In this document: positions 7,329 to 13,106 of the stretch, one piece after another | Layout: each line of letters begins with the position of its first letter | Position numbering within the stretch: the first letter of the stretch is position 1 | DNA from: Nitrososphaerota archaeon | Lineage (GTDB): Archaea; Thermoproteota; Nitrososphaeria; Nitrososphaerales; UBA57 | DNA length: 15,033 nucleotides | Assembly (NCBI GenBank): GCA_002693165.1 | Contig: NZOP01000028.1 | Location: 18,570 to 33,602 of the forward strand | Direction: 5' to 3' | The notes under the pieces: model-generated | What the model was told of the DNA's origin: nothing | Seen by the model: only the letters and a program-made list of their open reading frames with translations | Databases searched by the model: none | Position numbers and translations under genes: made by a program

Positions 7329-8201
7329 TTATTTTTTAGAAAATTTTTGTTCCAATTTATTAAAGTTATCATAATCAACAAGTTGATTAAATATATCAAA
7401 AGTAGTTAGATTTTTTTCAATACCAACAGAAGTATTGTGTTTTTTAAGAAAAGTAAGTGCGTCAATCATGGCTTTAGTAGATGCGTATAAAGAAGTTAAT
7501 GGAAATAAAATAATTTTAAACCCTATTTTCTTAGCTTTTTTAAAAGGTATCATAGGAGTTTTACCTCCTTCTAATTGATTCAACAACAAAGGAAGTTTTA
7601 CTTTTTTTGCAATAATTTCTAATTCATCAAGTTTATTGGGCGCCTCGATAAACAATAAATCAGCTCCAGCTCTCTTATAACTTTTAATTCGTTCTATTGC
7701 CAGATCAACACCATCAACAGCCAAGCTATCTGTTCTGCCAACAATAACCAAATTTGATTTTTCTTCTTTACGACTCTGAACTGCAGCACGAATTTTTGAT
7801 TGCATGTCTTCAATAGAAATTACTGATTTTCCTTTCATATGTCCGCATTTTTTTGGCCAAACCTGATCTTCTAATATCAATCCTGCAGCGCCAGAACGAA
7901 TATAATTTTTTACGGTTCTCATAGTATTCAATGTATTTCCATAACCTGTATCAGCATCTGCAATAACAGGTATATCAATAGAATTACAGATAGATGAGAC
8001 TCTTTCATTCATTTCGGAAAAACTTACTAAACCAATATCAGGAACGCCAAGTAATGTAGCTGCAGTTCCATAGCCAGTATGAAATACAGTATCAAAACCA
8101 ACTTGTTGGGCAATCTTTGCACTTAAAGCGTCATAAATACCAGGCACCAAAATGGTATCATTATTTTGTAGAATTTTACGAAGGGATTTTGATTTATCCA
8201 T
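7329..8201 (-). CDS. Isocitrate lyase / PEP mutase family enzyme (PrpB-like)
   Basis: A 290-residue TIM-barrel enzyme of the short class in the isocitrate lyase/PEP mutase superfamily, which cleaves or forms C-C or C-P bonds next to a carboxylate. Seen: LVPGIYDALSAKIAQQVGFD (19-37, minus L18-type variation), metal site ADADTGYG (81-88), EDQ (111-113), the gating loop PKKCGHMKGK (116-125) with catalytic C119, and GRTDSLAVDGVDLAIERI. Length and most motifs resemble E. coli 2-methylisocitrate lyase PrpB, but that enzyme has KRCGH, whereas KKCGHM resembles true isocitrate lyase. Candidates are 2-methylisocitrate lyase, another short-chain malate-type lyase, or carboxyphosphonate mutase; the substrate cannot be decided. 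No citrate synthase-like or dehydratase gene is nearby. Starts at ATG 8201, divergent from the rhomboid gene. Confidence 0.9.
   Translation of the reverse strand: MDKSKSLRKILQNNDTILVPGIYDALSAKIAQQVGFDTVFHTGYGTAATLLGVPDIGLVSFSEMNERVSSICNSIDIPVIADADTGYGNTLNTMRTVKNYIRSGAAGLILEDQVWPKKCGHMKGKSVISIEDMQSKIRAAVQSRKEEKSNLVIVGRTDSLAVDGVDLAIERIKSYKRAGADLLFIEAPNKLDELEIIAKKVKLPLLLNQLEGGKTPMIPFKKAKKIGFKIILFPLTSLYASTKAMIDALTFLKKHNTSVGIEKNLTTFDIFNQLVDYDNFNKLEQKFSKK
7332..7337 (+). terminator. Possible U-tract terminator for the NFACT-pyrC-glycosyltransferase unit
   Basis: A T6 run starts 4 bases after the glycosyltransferase stop, inside the last codons of the opposing gene. It is well placed for an archaeal U-tract terminator, but a run this short occurs often by chance here. 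Confidence 0.3.
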
Positions 8202-8284
8202 AAGTTATAAACAAGTTTCTCATTATTATTTTCTATTATTGACAATTAATTATTTTTTAATACTAGGATATAGATAAAAAAAAT
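8202..8284. promoter_or_regulatory. Divergent promoter region before the rhomboid gene
   Basis: An 83-base AT-rich gap between divergent starts. TATTTTTTAATA at about 8251-8262 lies 25-30 bases before the rhomboid ATG at 8285, the spacing expected for a TATA box of a leaderless or nearly leaderless transcript. The minus-strand box is less clear; several AT runs are possible. No Shine-Dalgarno is seen on either side. Confidence 0.4.
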
Positions 8285-8905
8285 ATGGAATTTGTTGAAA
8301 CAAATAATAGACCGTACAGATCTGGACCAAAATGGACATTAATATTTATAGGAATAGCAATAGCAGGATTCATAATACAATTTATAACAGGTCCAGGAAT
8401 ATGGCAATATTTTGCATTCATACCAGAACATGCAATAACTAGACCATGGACTTTTATTACAACAATATTTCTTCATGCAGATATAAATCACTTATTTTTC
8501 AACATGTTCATGTTATTTGCATTTGGAATAAATCTTGAACGTTTACTTGGAAAAAATAAATTTTTAATTATATTTTTAGTATCGGGAATTCTTGGAAACT
8601 TAGGATATTGGATAACAACAGGTAATTATTCAATTCCTGCTATAGGTGCATCAGGAGCAGTTTACGGATTAATGGGTACATTATCAATACTAGCTCCATT
8701 CATGAAATTTTACGTATGGGGATTAGTACCAGTACCAATGATTGTACTTACAGCACTATACGCAATTGGAGATATTTTCGGTCTATTTACACCATCAAAT
8801 ATTGCACATGGAGCGCATCTAGCAGGGCTAATTGCAGGAATAGCATTTGGAATATACTTAAGACCATTTTTTGGATATAGAAGAAACAAAGATATTGAAT
8901 TATAA
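8285..8905 (+). CDS. Rhomboid family intramembrane serine protease
   Basis: A 206-residue membrane protease that cuts substrate proteins within the bilayer. The catalytic dyad is visible: S123 in GASGAVYG (121-128) and H178 in AHLAGLIAG (177-185). The oxyanion-side motif H64-x3-N68-x4-N73 is in HADINHLFFNM. About six membrane helices are predicted (roughly 18-35, 57-82, 92-110, 121-138, 148-166, 176-192), matching the six-helix core of GlpG-type rhomboids. There is a short cytoplasmic N-terminus and a basic C-terminal tail with no extra domain. It starts at the only sensible ATG and its TAA is followed directly by the stop of the opposing gene. The substrate is unknown. Confidence 0.95.
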   Translation: MEFVETNNRPYRSGPKWTLIFIGIAIAGFIIQFITGPGIWQYFAFIPEHAITRPWTFITTIFLHADINHLFFNMFMLFAFGINLERLLGKNKFLIIFLVSGILGNLGYWITTGNYSIPAIGASGAVYGLMGTLSILAPFMKFYVWGLVPVPMIVLTALYAIGDIFGLFTPSNIAHGAHLAGLIAGIAFGIYLRPFFGYRRNKDIEL

Positions 8906-10084
8906 TCAAGATTTTTTATAATATCTATCTCTCCATGTAAAAGGAGAATTAAATTGAATTTTTACAACGGAAATAATTAGTGATGTAAATAATAATATAC
9001 AAGAAAATGGATGTAAGAAGACGTACAATTTAGAATGTTTGACATCAATGAATTCAAAAAAATATGATAATTGCATAAAAGAAACTATCAAGAATATTTT
9101 AAGAATATTTTCTAATGAAAAATAAGTAAACTGTAAAACAAGAATATATGGAAGAATTAATGCGAAGAATCCAATAATTATAGTTATTATACCAAAAAAT
9201 GGATGTATGTCAATAAAAGATGAAGAAATACCACGCTGCATTGCATTAATATTATCAGAAAACCCAATGTTTGAAAATGTTTTAACAATATTCCCAGAAC
9301 GAATAAATTTTAACTTATAACCAGCGGTTTTTAGTAATTCGCCAAGAGATTTATCTTCTACAAAAGAATTTTTAACAGCTTCATGACCACCTACATCATC
9401 ATACACTTTTCTATTAATTAAAATAAAACCTCCTATCAAGTATGCAATAGGTAGTTTTTTTGAGTTTAAGAATAAAGGCGAATAAAGAAGATTTATCATA
9501 GAGATTAAAATAGGTAAAATAAGTTTACTCCAATAATCTTTACAGACAAGTGTAGGAAGAAGAGTCAATACATCAAGATGAAACTTATTCATATATGCTA
9601 ACGATGAAGAAATAGATTCTTTATTATGATCAGTATCAGCGTCAGTAAACAATAACACATCGCCAGTGGCTTTTTGTGAACCTTGGTAGCATGCAAAATT
9701 TTTTCCAGCCCAGTTCTTCTTTTTCTCTGATAAATGAATAGAAATAAAACGATCATCGGTTAAACAGAATTTTTGTATAATTTTTAAAGTATCATCAGTT
9801 GAACAATCATCAACAACGATTACTTCAAAATTATCATAATCCTGTGCCTGTAATGATTTTAAACACCTCGTAATATTCTTTTCTTCGTTTCGTGCAGGAA
9901 CTATAACAGAAACACGATTATTTCCCACATTATCCAAAATTAAATGCCCAAGTTCGTCTATATAAAAAAAAGTAATAATTCGAAATAATACTATAACAAA
10001 CCATAAAATAACTAGAATTTGAATAAGCGTATGAAGAAAATATTCAAGGAACATATAATAAATCAGAATCGGGTTAGTTAACAA
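8906..10084 (-). CDS. Membrane-bound family 2 glycosyltransferase (CrtQ/HpnB-like)
   Basis: A 392-residue GT-A glycosyltransferase. It has an N-terminal membrane helix (about 16-40), a GT2 domain with VSVIVPARNEEKNITRCL (58-75), VIVVDDCSTDDT (88-99), the metal-binding DAD at 148-150, a GGFILINRKVYDDVGGHE acceptor-side region and ED at 243-244, then three C-terminal helices (about 295-320, 325-345, 355-375) and the end motif FTWRDRYY. The KNWAGKNFACYQG (123-135) and TWR-Y elements resemble carotenoid or hopanoid-associated GT2 enzymes, so a lipid or polyprenoid acceptor is plausible but unproven. The longest frame starts at TTG 10084; ATG 10054, ten codons later, is an equally reasonable start and would leave a longer promoter region. 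Its stop abuts the rhomboid stop. Confidence 0.87.
   Translation of the reverse strand: MLTNPILIYYMFLEYFLHTLIQILVILWFVIVLFRIITFFYIDELGHLILDNVGNNRVSVIVPARNEEKNITRCLKSLQAQDYDNFEVIVVDDCSTDDTLKIIQKFCLTDDRFISIHLSEKKKNWAGKNFACYQGSQKATGDVLLFTDADTDHNKESISSSLAYMNKFHLDVLTLLPTLVCKDYWSKLILPILISMINLLYSPLFLNSKKLPIAYLIGGFILINRKVYDDVGGHEAVKNSFVEDKSLGELLKTAGYKLKFIRSGNIVKTFSNIGFSDNINAMQRGISSSFIDIHPFFGIITIIIGFFALILPYILVLQFTYFSLENILKIFLIVSFMQLSYFFEFIDVKHSKLYVFLHPFSCILLFTSLIISVVKIQFNSPFTWRDRYYKKS
8912..8917 (+). terminator. Possible U-tract terminator for the rhomboid gene
   Basis: A T6 run begins 7 bases after the rhomboid stop, within the last codons of the opposing glycosyltransferase. Position fits archaeal U-tract termination; the run is short. 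Confidence 0.28.
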
Positions 10085-10103
10085 GGTTTATTTACAATAT
10101 AAC
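10085..10103 (+). promoter_or_regulatory. Possible TATA box of the PAS-prenyltransferase unit
   Basis: TTTATTTACAATATAA, roughly 10087-10102, lies about 25-35 bases before the PAS ATG, so the transcript would begin at or just before the start codon, within the inverted repeat described separately. No Shine-Dalgarno is present, consistent with a leaderless mRNA. Confidence 0.4.
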
Positions 10104-10125
10104 ATTACCATATGCTAGTGGTAAT
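10104..10125. promoter_or_regulatory. Perfect inverted repeat abutting the PAS gene start (possible operator)
   Basis: ATTACCA (10104-10110) and its exact reverse complement TGGTAAT (10119-10125) are separated by 8 bases, and the PAS ATG begins at the next base. The site sits where a leaderless transcript should start, downstream of the TATA-like box, so a dimeric regulator bound here would block initiation. An RNA hairpin is less likely, because much of the site would not be transcribed. The identity of any regulator is unknown. Confidence 0.5.
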
Positions 10126-10458
10126 ATGAGCGAAGAAAGACAATATTCAGGAATAACATGCGATATGACTGGAGTAATTACAGAATTTGGCCCAGGAGCA
10201 GAAAAACTATTTGGCTATACAAAAGATGAATTAATTGGAAAAGGAAATGTTGGAATGTTTCATACTGAAGAGAATGTTAAAACACTAGTCCCAGTACTCT
10301 TGCAAACGGCAGTAGAGAAAGGTGTTTGGGAAGAGGTTGTAGAACTAGTCAGGAAGGACGGATCTCATTTTAACGGAAAACTCACTGTTAGACCGTTAAA
10401 AGATGGGGACCAACAAATTGGATTTGTTGGCACGACCGAATTCATTGAAGATATATAA
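10126..10458 (+). CDS. Stand-alone PAS domain protein
   Basis: A 110-residue protein made of one PAS domain and nothing else. The N-terminal ITCDMTGVITEFGPGAEKLF then GYTKDELIGKGNVGMFHTEE is a textbook PAS core, followed by VWEEVVELVRKDGSHFNGKL and a last beta strand IGFVGTTEFIEDI. Such domains sense small molecules, redox state or light, or mediate dimerisation; here no kinase, DNA-binding or cyclase output is fused, so it must act through a partner. I see no heme- or flavin-specific cysteine motif; a lone Cys12 lies in the first strand. It is followed after 14 bases by the prenyltransferase and probably co-transcribed with it. Codon use looks less AT-biased than in neighbouring genes, which may reflect high expression. 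Confidence 0.92.
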   Translation: MSEERQYSGITCDMTGVITEFGPGAEKLFGYTKDELIGKGNVGMFHTEENVKTLVPVLLQTAVEKGVWEEVVELVRKDGSHFNGKLTVRPLKDGDQQIGFVGTTEFIEDI

Positions 10459-10472
10459 AAGTGATAAAGTAA
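10459..10472 (+). promoter_or_regulatory. GTGAT ribosome binding site for the prenyltransferase TTG start
   Basis: GTGAT at 10461-10465 matches part of the GGAGGTGAT sequence complementary to archaeal 16S rRNA ends and lies 7 bases before TTG 10473. It supports that start and translation as the second gene of an operon after PAS. Confidence 0.45.
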
Positions 10473-11480
10473 TTGAAACTTGAAGTTTGGGCAAAAGAAT
10501 TAAGAATTCCTTTCCTCAGTCTTCCAGTTATTTTTGTTCCTTTAGGAGTAATGGTTGCATATTTTGATGTTGCAACTATTAATCTACTTCATGCAATATT
10601 AACGCTAATAGGTGTGGTATGTTTACATGCCAGTGTAAATGTCCTAAATGATTATTTTGATTATAAAAGTGGAATAGATGTTGCAACAACACCAACACCA
10701 TTCAGCGGAGGTAGTAGGGTATTACCTGAAAAATTACTGTCGCCAAATAATGTTTTAATTGGCGGAATTATTTTACTGATCATAGGTTCATCAATTGGTT
10801 TATATTTCTTAAATTATTTTGGATTTAATTCAGTTCTATTAGGAATAATTGCAATTTCTATTTTATCAGTAATATTATACTCTCCAGTACTTTCTACTTT
10901 AGGGTTAGGGGAATTAACAGTATTTCTTAATTTCGGTCCATTATTATTCTCAGGAGTTTACTTTATTCAAAGTGGAGGAAATTGTTCAAACTGTTTTTAC
11001 GGATTAGAAATTGAAGCTATTATAATTGGTTCAATTGTTGGATTAATGACAACAGGAATATTATATATTAATCAATTTCCAGATACGGAAGCAGATAAAT
11101 CAAAAGGTAGACGTCACCTAGTTGCTAGGTTAGGAAAAGAAAGAGCTGTAGGATTATACAATATCATGATGGGATTAAGTTATGTAATAATAATTATAGG
11201 TGTAATATCATCTTTTGTAATTGGAATAGGTATTCCTCCAACATGTCTCATAGCATTAGCTACTTATTCAATGACGCCAAAGGGAAATTATAGAACTGCA
11301 TCAAAAATTTTAAAAACTGAATATGACAAGATAATGGAATTAATTCCTGCAATGGGAAATACAGTAATGACAACAATACAAACTGGTATTTTATTGTTAA
11401 TTGGATACATACTTTGGTTAGCTTTATTATACATATTCCCAGATGGATTAGCAATCGCCCAAGGAAAATTTATTCAATAA
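10473..11480 (+). CDS. UbiA/MenA-type prenyltransferase
   Basis: A 335-residue membrane enzyme that joins a polyprenyl chain to an aromatic or other acceptor. Both Mg-pyrophosphate motifs are present: NDYFDYKSGID at 59-69 and DTEADKSKGRRHL starting at 204. Their form is closest to MenA, 1,4-dihydroxy-2-naphthoate prenyltransferase, which would make this the menaquinone step; UbiA relatives that prenylate heme, homogentisate or glycerol phosphate have differing motifs but cannot be excluded. About eight or nine hydrophobic helices fit the fold. A loop CSNC at 171-174, between helices, is unusual. The start is TTG with a GTGAT site before it, 14 bases after the PAS stop, so expression with PAS is likely. 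Confidence 0.9.
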   Translation: MKLEVWAKELRIPFLSLPVIFVPLGVMVAYFDVATINLLHAILTLIGVVCLHASVNVLNDYFDYKSGIDVATTPTPFSGGSRVLPEKLLSPNNVLIGGIILLIIGSSIGLYFLNYFGFNSVLLGIIAISILSVILYSPVLSTLGLGELTVFLNFGPLLFSGVYFIQSGGNCSNCFYGLEIEAIIIGSIVGLMTTGILYINQFPDTEADKSKGRRHLVARLGKERAVGLYNIMMGLSYVIIIIGVISSFVIGIGIPPTCLIALATYSMTPKGNYRTASKILKTEYDKIMELIPAMGNTVMTTIQTGILLLIGYILWLALLYIFPDGLAIAQGKFIQ

Positions 11481-11536
11481 TTATATTCATAAATTTTCCA
11501 AAAAAACATTATATCGAAGTAATTAAAATACATAAT

Positions 11537-11806
11537 ATGAGACAGTACAAAGTTGTTGCAGAAAGTACAAAAAAATTATTTGAAGAAGAATTGAATAAAT
11601 TAGCAGAAGAAGGTTGGGAAATTATACATTATGGAAATTCAGTAAGTATAGGATCAACAAGATCAAACACAATGACATGTTTTAGTGCAATTTTAGAAAA
11701 AGAAAAAACAATAACTCGAAAAAAAGTAAAAACAAGTTCTAATAAAAAAAAGAAATCTACTGAAAAAAAAACAGATACATCATCAAATGAGTATTCAACA
11801 AACTAG
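11537..11806 (+). CDS. DUF4177-like small protein with Lys-rich tail
   Basis: An 89-residue protein. The N-terminal 55 residues, MRQYKVVAESTKKLFEEELN then KLAEEGWEIIHYGNSVS and ending FSAILEK, resemble the DUF4177 family: a small alpha/beta fold of the form YKVV...LN-LA-EGWE, function unknown. Residues 58-85 are a Lys/Thr/Ser-rich low-complexity tail. The reading frame is open upstream to an ATG at 11414, but that part overlaps the prenyltransferase, has no family resemblance and would make a basic aromatic leader, so ATG 11537 is chosen; it lies just downstream of the prenyltransferase stop with a 56-base gap. Its TAG shares four bases (CTAG) with the TAG of the opposing rhodanese gene. Confidence 0.8.
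   Translation: MRQYKVVAESTKKLFEEELNKLAEEGWEIIHYGNSVSIGSTRSNTMTCFSAILEKEKTITRKKVKTSSNKKKKSTEKKTDTSSNEYSTN
11763..11771 (-). terminator. Possible U-tract terminator of the sulfur-relay cluster
   Basis: Nine A's on the plus strand give U9 in the minus transcript about 31 bases after the rhodanese stop; another A8 run lies at 11744-11751. Together they make a plausible archaeal U-tract terminator, although they also encode Lys codons of the opposing gene's tail. Confidence 0.38.
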
Positions 11807-12606
11807 TTTTCTATAGGTAAATCAGCACGAGTACTCCAATCGGCAAAAGAACGGTCGTAAATTTTTACATTAGGATAATTACAAAATTGTAAAGCAACAA
11901 ATGTGTGAGATGCACGCTCTCCAACCTGACAATAACAAATAATTTCCTTATCTTTAGTAATACCGTATTTTTCAAAGATTTTGTCAAGTTCTTCAATATT
12001 TTTAAAAATATACCCATCAGTACCAACTCCTATTTCCCAAGGAAAATTTATCGAACCAGGAATTCGACCTGCTTTAGGTCCAGCTGCAATAACTCCATTA
12101 AATTCGTCGGGGCTTCTTGTATCAAGTAAAATAGAATTTGAATCACTAAGCTTAGATTGGACATATTCATGATTTACTTTAAAATTTACAACAGGAGTTG
12201 TAATAACAAAGTCAGTAGGTTGAATCTCAGGTACTTCTTCACTAACAGGATAACCTAATTGCAACCATTTAGAAAAAGACGTATCAAGAAATTTTACAGT
12301 AATTCCATAATATTTTAGCGACCAGAACAAACGAGTTGCTGTTGCACCGTTTTTATCCCCGTATACAACAATCACGGAATCATTCGTGATTCCATTTACA
12401 CTGAGTAATTTTTCTATTGCGTCTTGAGGAGCAACATCAAAAAAAGAAAGATCTTCAGAAAAACTTAATATTTTTTCATAAGGAATCAAATGCGCCCCAG
12501 GTAAATGAGATCGTACATACTCACGCGGAGACCTTATATCAAAAGGAACAATATTTGGATCTTCAATATTATCTTTAAGCCAAGTAGCACTAATTAAATC
12601 AGTCAA
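11803..12606 (-). CDS. Tandem-rhodanese sulfurtransferase (thiosulfate/3-mercaptopyruvate type)
   Basis: A 267-residue protein of two rhodanese domains, carrying sulfur as a cysteine persulfide. Domain 1 (about 1-125) has FDIRSPREYVRSHLPGAHLI but the equivalent active-site loop reads YGDKNGATATR, with no cysteine, as is usual for the structural N-terminal half. Domain 2 (about 140-267) has LDTRSPDEF, GRIPGSINFPW and the active loop CYCQVGERA, where C226 is the likely persulfide residue and C224 a second nearby thiol. No signal peptide, so cytoplasmic. Starts with TTG directly after the TAA of TusA-like 1, without another in-frame start before it, which suggests coupled translation. The neighbours suggest it loads or unloads the two TusA-like carriers; thiosulfate versus mercaptopyruvate as donor cannot be told. 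Confidence 0.93.
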   Translation of the reverse strand: MTDLISATWLKDNIEDPNIVPFDIRSPREYVRSHLPGAHLIPYEKILSFSEDLSFFDVAPQDAIEKLLSVNGITNDSVIVVYGDKNGATATRLFWSLKYYGITVKFLDTSFSKWLQLGYPVSEEVPEIQPTDFVITTPVVNFKVNHEYVQSKLSDSNSILLDTRSPDEFNGVIAAGPKAGRIPGSINFPWEIGVGTDGYIFKNIEELDKIFEKYGITKDKEIICYCQVGERASHTFVALQFCNYPNVKIYDRSFADWSTRADLPIEN

Positions 12607-12834
12607 TTATTTTTTCCTCAAATAGAATTTAATATAGTTATTTTCCTCAGTTAGTTCTAATAATTCATGTCCTGAACGATTAGCCCATGCAGGTATATCT
12701 TCTTTTGCAGCAGGATCAGTAGCGGATATTTCCAATATTTGTCCACTCTGCATTTTTGAAATTAGTTGTTTTGTTTTTAAAACAGGGATGGGACAAACAA
12801 GTCCTTTAACATCTAATGATTGATCAATTTTCAT
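12607..12834 (-). CDS. TusA-family sulfur carrier protein 1
   Basis: A 75-residue TusA/SirA-like protein that carries sulfur (or another chalcogen) on one cysteine between enzymes. The hallmark VKGLVCPIPVLKTK has C14 in the CPxP motif, and the rest follows the beta-alpha-beta-alpha-beta fold to a VKFYLRK-like last strand (YIKFYLRKK). Length matches TusA. It lies between TusA-like 2 and the rhodanese, abutting the latter. A TATA-like box over the end of TusA-like 2 and a U10 run in between (see separate entries) could give it its own promoter. Known relatives serve tRNA thiolation (TusA), cofactor synthesis, dissimilatory sulfur oxidation, or selenium metabolism (YedF); which applies here is not decided. 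Confidence 0.94.
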   Translation of the reverse strand: MKIDQSLDVKGLVCPIPVLKTKQLISKMQSGQILEISATDPAAKEDIPAWANRSGHELLELTEENNYIKFYLRKK

Positions 12835-12848
12835 AATATCAATTCGCC

Positions 12849-12858
12849 AAAAAAAAAA
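12849..12858 (-). terminator. U10 tract between the two TusA-like genes
   Basis: Ten A's on the plus strand make a U10 run in the minus transcript, beginning 5 bases after the TusA-like 2 stop. It is the longest homopolymer in the cluster and lies in a 29-base gap, so it could act as an intrinsic terminator, ending transcripts from the SelD-like promoter before TusA-like 1. Confidence 0.45.
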
Positions 12859-12873
12859 TTAAATTATATTTTA
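12859..12873 (-). promoter_or_regulatory. Possible TATA box for TusA-like 1 and rhodanese
   Basis: In the minus direction AAAATATAATTTAA spans the last two codons and stop of TusA-like 2 and lies about 30-38 bases before the TusA-like 1 ATG. This is the spacing for a nearly leaderless transcript. It would complement the U10 run just downstream. Composition alone makes this uncertain. Confidence 0.35.
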
Positions 12874-13103
12874 TTAGTTTTAATTTCTATTTTAAACACA
12901 CCGTCGTCAATTTCTTTAGAACTAAGTATTTCATGTCCGTCTTTTTTTACTGCAGAAGGAATATTGATTGTTGATGGCAAATGATCAACAAGTACTTCTA
13001 AAACTTCACCATTTTCTAATTTTTTTAATTCTTTCACAGTAAAAATTACAGGCCAGGGACATACTTGTCCAACAAGATCAAGTTTCTTAGTTTGTGTTTG
13101 CAT
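12864..13103 (-). CDS. TusA-family sulfur carrier protein 2
   Basis: A 79-residue TusA-like protein with LVGQVCPWPVIFTVKELKKL; C15 is the carrier cysteine. The tryptophan and following Ile-Phe-Thr-Val-Lys differ from carrier 1 (CPIPVLKTK), and overall identity is low, so the pair are old paralogues that likely have different partners. The central VDHLPSTINIPSAVKKDGHE keeps the family's beta-alpha step ending in GHE. Its ATG is 3 bases after the SelD-like stop, implying tight coupling to that gene, whereas carrier 1 is separated by a U-rich gap. This arrangement recalls SelD next to the TusA-like YedF in bacteria. Confidence 0.93.
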   Translation of the reverse strand: MQTQTKKLDLVGQVCPWPVIFTVKELKKLENGEVLEVLVDHLPSTINIPSAVKKDGHEILSSKEIDDGVFKIEIKTNKI

Positions 13104-13106
13104 GAA

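Noticed and set aside
11414..11536. Longer N-terminus for the DUF4177-like protein
   Set aside because: It overlaps the prenyltransferase end, has no resemblance to the family, and a good ATG at 11537 begins exactly where similarity starts.
11803..12606. Rhodanese as a split SelU (2-selenouridine synthase) subunit
   Set aside because: Tempting next to a SelD-like gene, but the protein is a tandem thiosulfate-sulfurtransferase type and no P-loop partner is present in the window.
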